A stretch of 64,000 nt of DNA from MA-ANB-1 sp965216445 (GCA_965216445.1 OZ244166.1:1426001-1490000), one strand, 5' to 3'. Numbered from the stretch's first letter, positions 44,205 to 52,412 are shown. The notes: a model not told the origin generated them from the sequence alone. Made by a program: numbers and translations.

Positions 44205-44683
44205 CGTGTCGCCTTCAGGGGGGCAGCACGCAGGTGGCAGAGGCCAATCGCCAACGCATCAGCCGCATCCGGTGGTTTTGGCACCTCGGCCAAGTGCAAG
44301 AGCCGAGCGACCATCTGTTGCACTTGAGACTTTCCGGCCGAACCGTCCCCGGTCACACCTGCCTTGATCGCTGTTGGCACGTATTCGTGAACTTCGAGCC
44401 CTGCCTGTGCCGCGGCGAGCATCACCACACCCGAAGCGCGGCCAACGGCCGCTGCTGTCACCAGATTCCGATTGGTGAAGACTGTCTCGATCGCCACGAC
44501 GTCCGGCTTGGTCTCTTTGATCAACTCCGTCAGTCCCTCGTATATCTCTTTTAGCCGTTCCGCCATGTCGGAGTGCTTCGCAGTCCGCAACACACCGGCT
44601 CGGTGAGCTGTTGGAGGGTTCGTGTTCTCAACCAGTCCATAGCCGAGGGTGGTGAGGCCTGGGTCTATCCCTAAAACGAACAT
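44201..44683 (-). CDS. ruvC: Crossover junction endodeoxyribonuclease RuvC
   Basis: 160 residues. RNase H-fold resolvase with D7 in GIDPGLTTLGYG, Glu in AIETVF (about 67) and the terminal acidic pair in PDAADALA (about 142-145). First gene of the long minus-strand run; a TATAGA-like -10 (44688-44693) ends only 4 bp before the ATG, so the transcript may be nearly leaderless. yebC, its usual upstream neighbour, is about 5.5 kb away. Confidence 0.96.
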   Translation of the reverse strand: MFVLGIDPGLTTLGYGLVENTNPPTAHRAGVLRTAKHSDMAERLKEIYEGLTELIKETKPDVVAIETVFTNRNLVTAAAVGRASGVVMLAAAQAGLEVHEYVPTAIKAGVTGDGSAGKSQVQQMVARLLHLAEVPKPPDAADALAIGLCHLRAAPLKATR

Positions 44684-44687
44684 GTGT

Positions 44688-44693
44688 TCTATA
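44688..44693 (-). promoter_or_regulatory. Possible -10 element for ruvC
   Basis: TATAGA on the minus strand, 4 bp before the ruvC ATG, inside the 73 bp divergent gap. No -35 like TTGACA is seen at 17 bp. If used, the transcript would start at or within the start codon. Confidence 0.3.
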
Positions 44694-44756
44694 GGCTAAT
44701 GGCTCCTGGCATCGATTACTGGACTTACTCGGAACTCTTTGCATACCGTCGACACC

Positions 44757-45305
44757 ATGAGTGAGGACGACCGCCGCCATTGGGACGAGCGCTGGCAGAG
44801 AAGCGGGATGGCGCCAATCGGGTTTCGGGGCCCGCCACCCGAGTTTGAAGCATTCGAATCGCTGATTCCGACATCGGGTTTGGCGCTGGAGGTGGCGTGC
44901 GGTCGGGGGCGGGGGGCTGTCTGGCTCGCCGATCGAGGGCTTGAGTACCTAGGCGTTGATATTTCACCGGTGGCTGTGGACCTCGCACGCCGCCTCACGG
45001 AGCGCTTGGGTCTCTCCGACAACTGCAGCTTCAAGGTTCACGACCTCAAGGATGGCCTACCTACCGGGCCTCAAGTCGACGTCTTGTTTTGCTACAAGTA
45101 CCGACAACGCAACCTCGATCGGCCAATGATCAATCGGCTGAAGCGGCGTGGCATTCTCTTGATTGCGACACTCAGCGAAGTCGGGGCCGGTCCCGGAAGC
45201 CACCGGGTTCGTTCCGGAGAACTGCCCGATGCCTTCGCAGCGCTGAGTATCAAGGCCCATGGCGAGGGTGCGGGTATGGCCTGGTTGATCGGCGAGAAGA
45301 TGTAA
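44757..45305 (+). CDS. Class I SAM-dependent methyltransferase
   Basis: 182 residues from the ATG at 44757 (an in-frame TTG 18 bp upstream is less likely). The SAM-binding motif I is LEVACGRGRGAVWLADRG, followed by acidic motif II GVDISPVAVD. Resembles small tellurite-resistance/TehB- or thiopurine-methyltransferase-like proteins by the HWDERW N-terminus; substrate unknown. First plus-strand gene of the accessory interlude, divergent from ruvC. No Shine-Dalgarno is seen, and CATACC 9-14 bases upstream could be a -10 of a leaderless transcript. Confidence 0.8.
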   Translation: MSEDDRRHWDERWQRSGMAPIGFRGPPPEFEAFESLIPTSGLALEVACGRGRGAVWLADRGLEYLGVDISPVAVDLARRLTERLGLSDNCSFKVHDLKDGLPTGPQVDVLFCYKYRQRNLDRPMINRLKRRGILLIATLSEVGAGPGSHRVRSGELPDAFAALSIKAHGEGAGMAWLIGEKM

Positions 45306-45376
45306 CACGTAGCGAAAACGGAGCAACCGAACGCTGAGAAGTGCTACCTTCCCAGCGACCACAGAGGAGGAGAGCC

Positions 45377-45826
45377 GTGGAGTGGGTGCTGTTTGCACAC
45401 GTAGTCTTGGGAGCCTTGTGGCTCGGCGGAGTCATGTATCAGGAGGCCCTGAACGCCAATGCCCACCGCCATGGACGGGAGACTTACATCCGTACCGCGG
45501 TCCGAACCCATGTGGTCAATGGACGGATCTACCCTGCTGTGACCATCCTCATCTTGGCGTCAGCCATATGGATGATCGTCGCCGGATCAGGGATCGCATG
45601 GGGGGACACCTGGATAGTCCTCTCTTTGATTCTCTGGGCGGCTGCGGTGGCGACGGGGATCGGATACTTCACACCCCAATCGAAACAGATGGAGTCGATG
45701 CTGTCCGAAACTGGGCCTTCGGACGAGCTGTACGAACTGGTGAACAAAGTTCACCGCGTATCCCGTATCGAAGTGATCGTCCTCGTCGCTCTTGCATTCC
45801 TGATGGTATTAAAGCCCGGAGCCTGA
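45377..45826 (+). CDS. Small four-helix membrane protein (DUF2269/CopD-like)
   Basis: 149 residues from GTG 45377, chosen for the very strong AGGAGGAGA ribosome site immediately upstream. Four hydrophobic segments (about 3-25, 48-70, 75-98, 128-146). N-terminal EWVLFAHVVLGALWLGGVMY has the His near the start of TM1 and GALWLGG seen in DUF2269-type proteins. Function unknown. 71 bp after the methyltransferase and convergent with the secreted protein gene at 45876. Confidence 0.75.
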   Translation: MEWVLFAHVVLGALWLGGVMYQEALNANAHRHGRETYIRTAVRTHVVNGRIYPAVTILILASAIWMIVAGSGIAWGDTWIVLSLILWAAAVATGIGYFTPQSKQMESMLSETGPSDELYELVNKVHRVSRIEVIVLVALAFLMVLKPGA

Positions 45827-45875
45827 TCGCCTCCTTGATGAATTGTGAACCGGTCCGCAGGGTTGTGAGCTATGT

Positions 45876-46976
45876 CTAGTCAGACAGTTCTGATAGCCAT
45901 CGTGGAGTGGCCCACTTCTGCTTGATCGATCGCACCAGGCGTCTGTCGAGACCCGCAACGATCGCCCAGCCGATGAGGCATCCCAAGATGACCATCCAGA
46001 CCCAGGACGCTTCGATGGCCTCTGCAAGTACCCGAAAGTTCACATCGTGATCCACGGAAGCGAATCCGGCGCCCACCAGTCCGACCTGCCCGAACAAGTC
46101 CTCGTTAAACGCCACCTGGAGCCCGACGGGCGTACCGCGAATGCCAGAACCATCGGGTGGTCCGCCGCCTCCGTCGGTTGGGTCCACCGGATCGACGATC
46201 ACCACTGACTCGGTTTCTTCTGCTGGAGTTGAGGTTGTTGTTGTGGTTTCCTCGACGACCGCGGCTGTCGTGGTGGTCGAGCTCGTCGTGGTGGTCTGCC
46301 TGGCTTCGGTTGTAGTAGTCGTCGGGGTCGTTGTTGTCGTCGTCGGGGCAGTGGTGGTGGTCGTGGAGCTGGTAGACGACGTCGATGTGGTTGTCGTTGG
46401 TTCACCCGCCGGTTCGCCCTTGATCTCCACGTCGTCGATGAAGAGTTCACCATCAACGACTCCCTGCACCGTGAAGCGAACGAGCGTCTCTTCGTAAGGG
46501 CCTCCAATCCAGATTGTTGGATGTTTGGCCATGTCGTCATAAAGGACGTGACTCTTCAACAGATACCAGTTCTCGCCACCATCGATCGACTTCTCCACGT
46601 TCAGGACGGCGACCGTCAACGGACCTGCCGCTTCGAAACGCACCTCATAACAGAGTTCGAACCACGAAAACACCGAGGTATCGGCACGTCGCTGGGCGCC
46701 GACACCTGCGAGTTCAACTGCTTCCCCGAAAATGTGCAGACAACTCGAGCCGACGCAGTTTCCCTCAGAATCGACGTGAACTGCTCCAGTCGACTTGTTT
46801 CCGTCGTCACGGATCTCTTGCCAAGCATGGGACGACCAATCGAGTGTGCCATCGCTCCCGGTGTAGCCAGGTTTGGTGAATTCGTCGCGATACGAGTCAA
46901 GAACACTCGCACCCGCGACGGATGCCATCAACATGCCAATCGCTATCAGTGTTACCAGGCCGCTAACCCGCCTCAT
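45876..46976 (-). CDS. Secreted, Thr-rich, membrane-anchored protein coupled to a histidine kinase
   Basis: 366 residues from the ATG overlapping the kinase stop (ATGA). Signal peptide or TM 1-24, a beta-rich domain (about 25-188, starting SVLDSYRDEF; C74, C79, C109), a Thr/Ser/Pro linker (193-256), a Gly/Pro/Asp segment (262-278), a short C-terminal domain, one hydrophobic helix (325-343, WVWMVILGCLIGWAIVAGL) and a basic tail beginning DRR. The layout suggests an extracellular domain held at the membrane by a C-terminal anchor. Homologues with similar architecture occur in Acidimicrobiia as far as I recall; no function is known to me. Confidence 0.8.
   Translation of the reverse strand: MRRVSGLVTLIAIGMLMASVAGASVLDSYRDEFTKPGYTGSDGTLDWSSHAWQEIRDDGNKSTGAVHVDSEGNCVGSSCLHIFGEAVELAGVGAQRRADTSVFSWFELCYEVRFEAAGPLTVAVLNVEKSIDGGENWYLLKSHVLYDDMAKHPTIWIGGPYEETLVRFTVQGVVDGELFIDDVEIKGEPAGEPTTTTSTSSTSSTTTTTAPTTTTTTPTTTTTEARQTTTTSSTTTTAAVVEETTTTTSTPAEETESVVIVDPVDPTDGGGGPPDGSGIRGTPVGLQVAFNEDLFGQVGLVGAGFASVDHDVNFRVLAEAIEASWVWMVILGCLIGWAIVAGLDRRLVRSIKQKWATPRWLSELSD
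46227..46397 (-). repeat. Low-complexity Thr-codon tract
   Basis: Runs of ACN codons coding residues 194-250 of the secreted protein (TTTTTT, TTTTTE, TTTTSS units separated by Pro, Ala, Glu). Codons are mixed, so this reads as selected low-complexity linker and not a simple slipped microsatellite. Confidence 0.8.
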
Positions 46977-48373
46977 GTGGTCAATGCCTTGACCCTTCCC
47001 GCAAGCGTTGCCCGCTGGCCGGGTTGAGCCGCTGACTGTTTCTGATCGGCCATCGGGAGACTCACCGTGAAGTAGGTCTTGCCGTTGAATCTTTGGTACT
47101 TGAGGTCCCCCTCCAGGTTGCTGGCCAAGCAGGACGCCACAGCCAATCCGAGCCCGACACTCCCGGTGAGGAGCGGTGCGGAGCCATCGTGGACAAAGCG
47201 CTGAAACAGCTTGTCCAGCTGGTCCTCCGGGACACCGGCGCCGCTGTCCCACACCTCGATGTCGACCACGCCCTTACCTTCGGAGATCTCGACTCCGATG
47301 CTGCTACCACCATGGCGTACCGCATTGGACAGAAGGTTGAAGATGATGTGACGGAGACGCGCCGGGTCAGTGTCCACTATCACATTGGACCTGGGTCGAC
47401 TAACTGCCAGGCCAGCTCGCTCAAAGGGTGTGATGGCGCTCTCCACGACATCGACCAGAAGCGTCGGCTTCGTTTCCACCGTTACACCGGTGGTTTCGAT
47501 CCGGGCCGCGACCAGAAGGTCGTCGACCATCCGGGTCATTTCAGCTGCCTCGTTGGCGATGATCTGGGAGACTTCCCTTGTCGTGTCTGAGTCTCCCGCG
47601 TCGCCGTCGGTCAGAACCTCCGCGAATCCGTAGATCGAGGTCAGAGGTGTCCGAAGTTCGTGAGAAAGCCCCGCAATAAAGGAATCCTTTGCCTTGTTGA
47701 TGTCTCGTTCGGCTTGGACCGCGATGTCCGCTTTGATTTGATGTTCACGCACCTGACGTTTCGCCACTACCCGGTAGATGAGCACGGCGGCAGCCGGGAT
47801 TGCCAGTGTGAGGAAGAACCTCACGAAGTCGCTGAATCGGGTACCGGCAGCTTCGTGTGCGTCGATGGCCGCTTGAGCTTCGTCCAACTCGGTCTGGAGG
47901 GAAGCGACCAAAGGAAGGTAAGCCGTCTCGAGGTCGACCTCCAGCAGTTCTTTGGCGCGAACGTAGTCTCCGGAGCTCAATGTGCTGATCACGGCGTCGA
48001 CCGGCTCAATGAACTCCACGAGCGAAGGAGACGAGTCGAGTTGAACCCCAGATTGGAGCAGATCGAACAGCCTCGCCCGCGCGGCCTCGGCGTCAGCCAT
48101 CGCGTTGGAGGCATCGTCCGAGCCCACCAGCCCCAAATGGGCAAGCTCGGTGAAGGTGGTTGCCTGCACTAGTGCAGAACGAGTTAAGGCAGTCGTACCC
48201 AATGCGGCGTTTGACCAATGGAGTGCTCGCGCGTTTTCGGTTGCTCGACTCACACTGATCGAGTTAGCGAAGGCCAGCCCGGTAACCAGTACGACGGCGA
48301 AGAGTGTGACACCGACCGTGACCAGCACGGCGCGGTGTCTGCCCTTGCTCCGGTCACCCTTGAAGAACCGCAT
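46973..48373 (-). CDS. Orphan sensor histidine kinase
   Basis: 466 residues. TM1 about 16-36, extracytoplasmic helical sensor region 37-183 (four-helix-bundle-like, Ala/Leu/Glu-rich), TM2 about 184-203, HisKA with H238 in SHELRTP, then HATPase_c with N350 in NLLSNAVRHGG, G1 DSGAG (376-380) and G2 GSVGLGL (404-410). No HAMP or receiver domain is visible. No response regulator gene is adjacent; the overlapping downstream gene is the secreted protein. 193 bp upstream non-coding DNA probably holds its promoter. Confidence 0.9.
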   Translation of the reverse strand: MRFFKGDRSKGRHRAVLVTVGVTLFAVVLVTGLAFANSISVSRATENARALHWSNAALGTTALTRSALVQATTFTELAHLGLVGSDDASNAMADAEAARARLFDLLQSGVQLDSSPSLVEFIEPVDAVISTLSSGDYVRAKELLEVDLETAYLPLVASLQTELDEAQAAIDAHEAAGTRFSDFVRFFLTLAIPAAAVLIYRVVAKRQVREHQIKADIAVQAERDINKAKDSFIAGLSHELRTPLTSIYGFAEVLTDGDAGDSDTTREVSQIIANEAAEMTRMVDDLLVAARIETTGVTVETKPTLLVDVVESAITPFERAGLAVSRPRSNVIVDTDPARLRHIIFNLLSNAVRHGGSSIGVEISEGKGVVDIEVWDSGAGVPEDQLDKLFQRFVHDGSAPLLTGSVGLGLAVASCLASNLEGDLKYQRFNGKTYFTVSLPMADQKQSAAQPGQRATLAGRVKALTT

Positions 48374-48566
48374 GACTAGTCATATCGGCACTTCTCGCGG
48401 TTTTTCCGTATAGGCCGGTCGAGCCATTGCGATGAGGGTGAGCCACAGTTGGTGGACTAGGAAGAAGTTCGGATAGTCGAGGCCGGACTGACCACATTTG
48501 GCTCGGATGCTGGGTCAGCGTCGCATAGCGGATGCTCGAGGTTTTGGGCTCCCCAGTTTCTTTGAC
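48374..48566. other. Non-coding gap before the kinase gene
   Basis: 193 bp with no supported gene. On the minus strand CTATACGG lies about 35 bp before the kinase ATG and could be part of a promoter, without a convincing -35. No Shine-Dalgarno is close to the ATG; GAGAAG lies 17 bases away. Confidence 0.4.
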
Positions 48567-49061
48567 TCACGTCCGCCAGTAGAACCCACGTTCTTCGCCA
48601 ACGTCGACATGGGGCACGGACCCGGGCTCTCCGTCCCCCCGCACGTATCCATATCCGCGCATAGTCATCACCATCACCACACCCAATAGACCGCCGATGA
48701 CGATGGCCAGGATGTAGTCGCCTAGAACCGGATGATAAGTCGGGTCGGTAAGGGTGAATTCGGAGCCTGAAGAGGTTCTGGAGACCCAAATCGGGACAGT
48801 CCCTGCTTCAAACTCCTCCTGAGTGATCTTCACCGTTTCAACTTCGACCTCGTCGGCGGACCAAGGATAAGACCACGTCACTTGAGCCTCGACCAGCCCT
48901 CCACTGGTCGGTCTGGCGCCCTCCTCGATCACGTCGGCGTCGATCGGGTCGAGTTGGAAACTCGCAAACACAAGCAAAGCACCGACTGCCAGAGCGGCTG
49001 TGACGAAAGGAACCAGCCAGTCGCTTCGTCTGGGCTCCGTCTTCCAACGCCTCTGGGCCAT
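48567..49061 (-). CDS. Two-TM membrane protein with extracytoplasmic domain (DUF3592-like)
   Basis: 164 residues from ATG 49061 (upstream GTG at 49085 is an alternative). TM1 about 15-35, an outside-facing beta-rich segment (36-110) with a pattern like DUF3592 proteins, TM2 about 114-134, and a short cytoplasmic tail. Function unknown. Same strand as the histidine kinase but separated by 193 bp, so co-transcription is possible but unproven. Confidence 0.65.
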   Translation of the reverse strand: MAQRRWKTEPRRSDWLVPFVTAALAVGALLVFASFQLDPIDADVIEEGARPTSGGLVEAQVTWSYPWSADEVEVETVKITQEEFEAGTVPIWVSRTSSGSEFTLTDPTYHPVLGDYILAIVIGGLLGVVMVMTMRGYGYVRGDGEPGSVPHVDVGEERGFYWRT

Positions 49062-49157
49062 ACCCCATTCTACGGTGACCACCAACCAGGGTCGGTTGCG
49101 ATCGGCTATGTCCCGGCCACATAGTGAGTGTGGTGAACCAATCGTGAAGAAGGAATC

Positions 49158-49244
49158 ATGATCAGCAATCTGGACGATTCAAGAGCGGCCCACGCCGAAG
49201 AAATCGCTGACTGTATGGGTGCCGTAGCTAGGGCTGGCCCCTAG
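49158..49244 (+). CDS. Possible 28-residue small protein
   Basis: ATG with AGAAGGA seven bases upstream opens a 28-codon frame ending TAG. The product is polar with an Ala-rich helix and no Cys pair or TM. It sits in the 225 bp gap before the DUF1697 gene. Support is only the ribosome site, so this could be chance. Confidence 0.2.
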   Translation: MISNLDDSRAAHAEEIADCMGAVARAGP

Positions 49245-49286
49245 GAGAGGATTCCGTCTGTCACATAGCCGCTTTACGATCGAGCT

Positions 49287-49823
49287 GTGACCACCTATGT
49301 CTCCCTGCTGCGGGGAATCAATGTCGGGGGTAATCGACGGATCAAAATGGCGGACTTGAGGGTGGCGTTGACTCAAGCCGGCATCACCGATGCAACCACG
49401 CTTCTGCAGAGCGGCAATGTGATTGCTCAATCCAACGCCGAGATTGCGGCTTTCACCGACATTGTCGAGACAACCATTCACGCTTCATTCGGGTTCTGGG
49501 TCGATGTGATCGTCCGGGACGAATCGAGTTTTCTGGACGTGCTCGACAACAACGTCTTCTCACCAAACCAGCTTGAGAATCCCAAACTCGCCCACGTTGC
49601 ATTCCTCAAATCGACACCCATCGAAGGCGGCCTGGCCGACCTGCGACAACGGTCGTCCGATTCAGAAGAAATCACCTTGATCGGGCGGGAAGTCTTCCTG
49701 TATTACGGAGACGGCTCCGCACGGTCGGGCCTCAGCAATGCCGCTATCGAACAGGCATTGGGAACACCCGCTACGTCGAGGAACTGGAACACGGTTGGGA
49801 AGATCGCAGCCGCGATCAGTTGA
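49287..49823 (+). CDS. DUF1697 family protein
   Basis: 178 residues from GTG. Family start YVSLLRGINVGGNRRIKMADLR and LLQSGNVI are conserved. DUF1697 proteins have a ferredoxin-like fold and no defined biochemical role. Its stop overlaps the convergent RidA-like gene by 8 bp, so the two share their 3' ends. Confidence 0.9.
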   Translation: MTTYVSLLRGINVGGNRRIKMADLRVALTQAGITDATTLLQSGNVIAQSNAEIAAFTDIVETTIHASFGFWVDVIVRDESSFLDVLDNNVFSPNQLENPKLAHVAFLKSTPIEGGLADLRQRSSDSEEITLIGREVFLYYGDGSARSGLSNAAIEQALGTPATSRNWNTVGKIAAAIS

Positions 49824-50199
49824 CAACCGCCTCGGCTTCGATTTCGACGAGCCACCTTGGATCCAGCAAGCCACCGGCCAACACCATCGTTGCGGCGGGC
49901 CGAACGTCGGAGAAGATTTTGCCGTGTTCTCTCCCCACGGCCTCCTGGTGGGCCGCATCAACGAGGTACATCCGGGTGCGAACGACGTCTTGGAGAGACG
50001 ACCCGGCGTCCTCTAGTGCCTGCCCGATGATCTCAAAACATCTCGCAGCCTGTGCCCCGGGGTCTGGATCCACAAAATCATCCGGCCAGATTGGGGCCGT
50101 TCCTGCAACAAAAACCCGGTCGTCCACGCGCACCGCTCTACTGAAACCAACGACGTTCTCATATGGCGAGCCCGATGAGATCAGTATCCGCTCAGACAT
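49816..50199 (-). CDS. RidA/YjgF-family protein
   Basis: 127 residues. Chorismate-mutase-like trimer family; canonical RidA deaminates reactive enamine/imine intermediates such as 2-aminoacrylate made by PLP enzymes. Motifs VFVAGTAPIW, DVVRTRMYL and VRPAATMVLAGGL are present. The start overlaps the yebC stop by 8 bp. Proximity to the PLP synthase genes is suggestive but only correlative. Subfamily (true RidA or Rid1-7) is not resolved. Confidence 0.87.
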   Translation of the reverse strand: MSERILISSGSPYENVVGFSRAVRVDDRVFVAGTAPIWPDDFVDPDPGAQAARCFEIIGQALEDAGSSLQDVVRTRMYLVDAAHQEAVGREHGKIFSDVRPAATMVLAGGLLDPRWLVEIEAEAVVN

Positions 50200-50941
50200 C
50201 GGCTAACACTGCCTCCATCACCGCATCATCAATGTCGTAGTTGGAGAAGACGGTCTGAACATCGTCAAGGTCGTCCAACGCGTCGATGAGGCGGAGCAGT
50301 TGTTTGGCCTCCTTCTCCTCAACCGGGACGGTGCTGGCGGGTAGTTGGGTGACCTCGGCCGATTCGACTTCCACTCCTTCGGCTTCGAGCGAACTCCGGA
50401 CTGAAGGCATATCTGACGGATCGGTGATCACCTCGACTGTGCCCTCTCCCCCGTCACGGATGTCTTCGGCACCTGCCTCCAAGGCGGCCAGCATCACATC
50501 GTCTTCCGAACCTTTGGCCAGGATCATGCCCTTTTGGGTGAACAAGTAACCCACCGACCCCGGCTCTCCGAGGTTCCCGTTGTTGCGAGTAAACGTCGAT
50601 CGCACGTCAGACGCAGCCCGATTGCGATTGTCGGTGAGGATCTGGACGTAAAGCGCCACTCCTCCGGGTCCATAACCCTCGTACCAAATCTCCTCATAAA
50701 CCGCGCCCTCGACTTCACCCGTGCCGCGCTTGATTGCTCGTTCGATGTTGTCGTTGGGCATCGATGCTGCCTTCGCCTTTTCGACCGCTGTGGCAAGAGA
50801 CGGGTTGAATTCAATGACTCCCCCACCATCGCGGGCCGCAACTTCGATTCCCTTGGCGAGCTTCCCAAACAGCTTTCCACGGGCCGCATCCTGACGGCCC
50901 TTCCGGTGTTTGATGTTTGCCCATTTTGAATGACCGGCCAT
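50192..50941 (-). CDS. yebC: YebC/PmpR-type transcriptional or translational regulator
   Basis: 249 residues. N-terminal AGHSKWANIKHRKGRQDAARGKLF signature, GPGGVALYVQILTDNRNRAA and the three-domain layout are canonical. Family members act as DNA-binding regulators and some assist ribosomes at proline-rich stalls. In most bacteria it directly precedes ruvC; here a RidA gene and an accessory region intervene. 10 bp after pdxT. Confidence 0.95.
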   Translation of the reverse strand: MAGHSKWANIKHRKGRQDAARGKLFGKLAKGIEVAARDGGGVIEFNPSLATAVEKAKAASMPNDNIERAIKRGTGEVEGAVYEEIWYEGYGPGGVALYVQILTDNRNRAASDVRSTFTRNNGNLGEPGSVGYLFTQKGMILAKGSEDDVMLAALEAGAEDIRDGGEGTVEVITDPSDMPSVRSSLEAEGVEVESAEVTQLPASTVPVEEKEAKQLLRLIDALDDLDDVQTVFSNYDIDDAVMEAVLADV

Positions 50942-50951
50942 GTCGAGACTC

Positions 50952-51515
50952 CTAAATCATGTCCAGAAGCAGTTGATGAATGCGACCATCGCCTGTCAGC
51001 TCCGGATGGAATGATGAAGCAAGAATATTCGACTGGTGCACCATCACCGGATGTTCCTTCACTGCTGCAAGGACATCAACCTCTGATCCAACCTTCTCGA
51101 CCCATGGGGCCCTGATGAAGACTGCGTGGAAAGGCTCGTCAAGTCCGTGAATATCGATTTCGGCTTCAAACGATTCGTTTTGACGTCCGAACGCGTTTCT
51201 CCGGACGACCACATCCAGCACCCCCAAAAGGGGCTGATCGCCCTCGGTCAACGATGCACCGAGGAAGATCAATCCGGCGCAAGTCCCATATGTGGGCAGA
51301 CCCGATTCCACGGCCTTCCGGAGCGGTTCTAAAAGCCCGAAACGGACCGACAGTTTCCCGATTGTGGTTGATTCGCCTCCGGGAATCACCAAGGCGTCGA
51401 CGGAATGGAGTGCGTCGGGTGTTTTTACCGGCACAGCGTCGGCGCCGAGCTCCTCGAGAATTCGCAGATGCTCCCGGAAGTCGCCTTGCAAGGCCAGCAC
51501 GCCGACCCTACTCAT
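50952..51515 (-). CDS. pdxT: Pyridoxal 5'-phosphate synthase glutaminase subunit
   Basis: 187 residues, class I-type glutaminase. GGESTT at 47-52, nucleophile C79 in GTCAG, H170 and E172 in SFHPEL. Delivers ammonia to PdxS. 15 bp after pdxS, giving a complete ribose 5-phosphate-dependent PLP pathway in two genes. Confidence 0.97.
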   Translation of the reverse strand: MSRVGVLALQGDFREHLRILEELGADAVPVKTPDALHSVDALVIPGGESTTIGKLSVRFGLLEPLRKAVESGLPTYGTCAGLIFLGASLTEGDQPLLGVLDVVVRRNAFGRQNESFEAEIDIHGLDEPFHAVFIRAPWVEKVGSEVDVLAAVKEHPVMVHQSNILASSFHPELTGDGRIHQLLLDMI

Positions 51516-51530
51516 GACGACAAAGCCATT

Positions 51531-52412
51531 TCACCAACCTCGCGAGGCGAGGCGCTCGGTTTCGCTGAGGGTCTCGATCTCGATGCCTGGCATGGCGGCG
51601 CCGAGTCCACGCGACACTTTCGCAACCACCTCGGGCTCGTTCCAGAACGTTGTCGCTTCGACGATGGCATGGGCAAATCCCTCGGGGTCGTTGCTCTTGA
51701 ATATCCCCGATCCGACGAACACTCCGTCGACTCCAAGACCCATCATCAAAGCGGCGTCAGCGGGGGTGGCGATGCCACCGGCAGCGAAATTGACCACAGG
51801 AAGCGCTCCAGTCTCGGCAACCTCCCGCACCAGGTCGTACGGAGCTCCATGATCACGAGCGGCGCTCATCAACTGAGCATCCTCCATCGTGGACAGTTGG
51901 CGAATCTCATTGGTCACCGTGCGCATGTGACGCACTGCTTCGACAACGTTTCCGGTCCCGGCTTCACCCTTGGTCCGAATCATCGCCGCCCCTTCACCAA
52001 TCCGGCGCAAGGCTTCACCAAGGTTCCTCGCCCCGCAGACAAAAGGCGTGGTAAATGCCCACTTGTCGACATGGTGCTCGTCATCGGCCGGCGTTAGGAC
52101 CTCGGATTCGTCGATGTAATCGACACCAAGGGACTGGAGGACCAACGCTTCGGCAAAATGACCGATTCGGCACTTGGCCATAACCGGAATCGACACAGAA
52201 GCCTTGATCTCTTCGATCATCGACGGGTCCGACATCCGGGCCACACCGCCATCGCGACGGATGTCTGATGGAACCCGTTCCAGAGCCATGACCGCCACCG
52301 CTCCGGCTTCTTCGGCGATCTTGGCTTCGTCGGCCGTGACCACATCCATGATCACTCCGCCCTTGAGCATTTCTGCCAGACCTCGTTTTACCCGTGTCGT
52401 ACCTTGTTCCAA
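51531..52412 (-). CDS. pdxS: Pyridoxal 5'-phosphate synthase lyase subunit
   Basis: 293 residues. TIM barrel building PLP from ribose 5-phosphate, glyceraldehyde 3-phosphate and ammonia. Begins EQGTTRVKRGLAEMLKGGVIMDVV; VMALERVPSDIR and AGTGNVVEAVRHMR are invariant. TTG start at 52412 is fixed by AAGGAG five bases upstream; the frame further upstream is a chance extension. Confidence 0.97.
   Translation of the reverse strand: MEQGTTRVKRGLAEMLKGGVIMDVVTADEAKIAEEAGAVAVMALERVPSDIRRDGGVARMSDPSMIEEIKASVSIPVMAKCRIGHFAEALVLQSLGVDYIDESEVLTPADDEHHVDKWAFTTPFVCGARNLGEALRRIGEGAAMIRTKGEAGTGNVVEAVRHMRTVTNEIRQLSTMEDAQLMSAARDHGAPYDLVREVAETGALPVVNFAAGGIATPADAALMMGLGVDGVFVGSGIFKSNDPEGFAHAIVEATTFWNEPEVVAKVSRGLGAAMPGIEIETLSETERLASRGW

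Noticed and set aside
46141..46497. Plus-strand frame rich in poly-Val
   Set aside because: It is the reverse complement of the Thr-codon linker of the secreted protein; the Val runs are a mirror of ACN codons.
48457..48789. 110-codon minus-strand frame near the two-TM gene
   Set aside because: Overlaps the 3' part of the two-TM gene in another frame, without homology or ribosome site.
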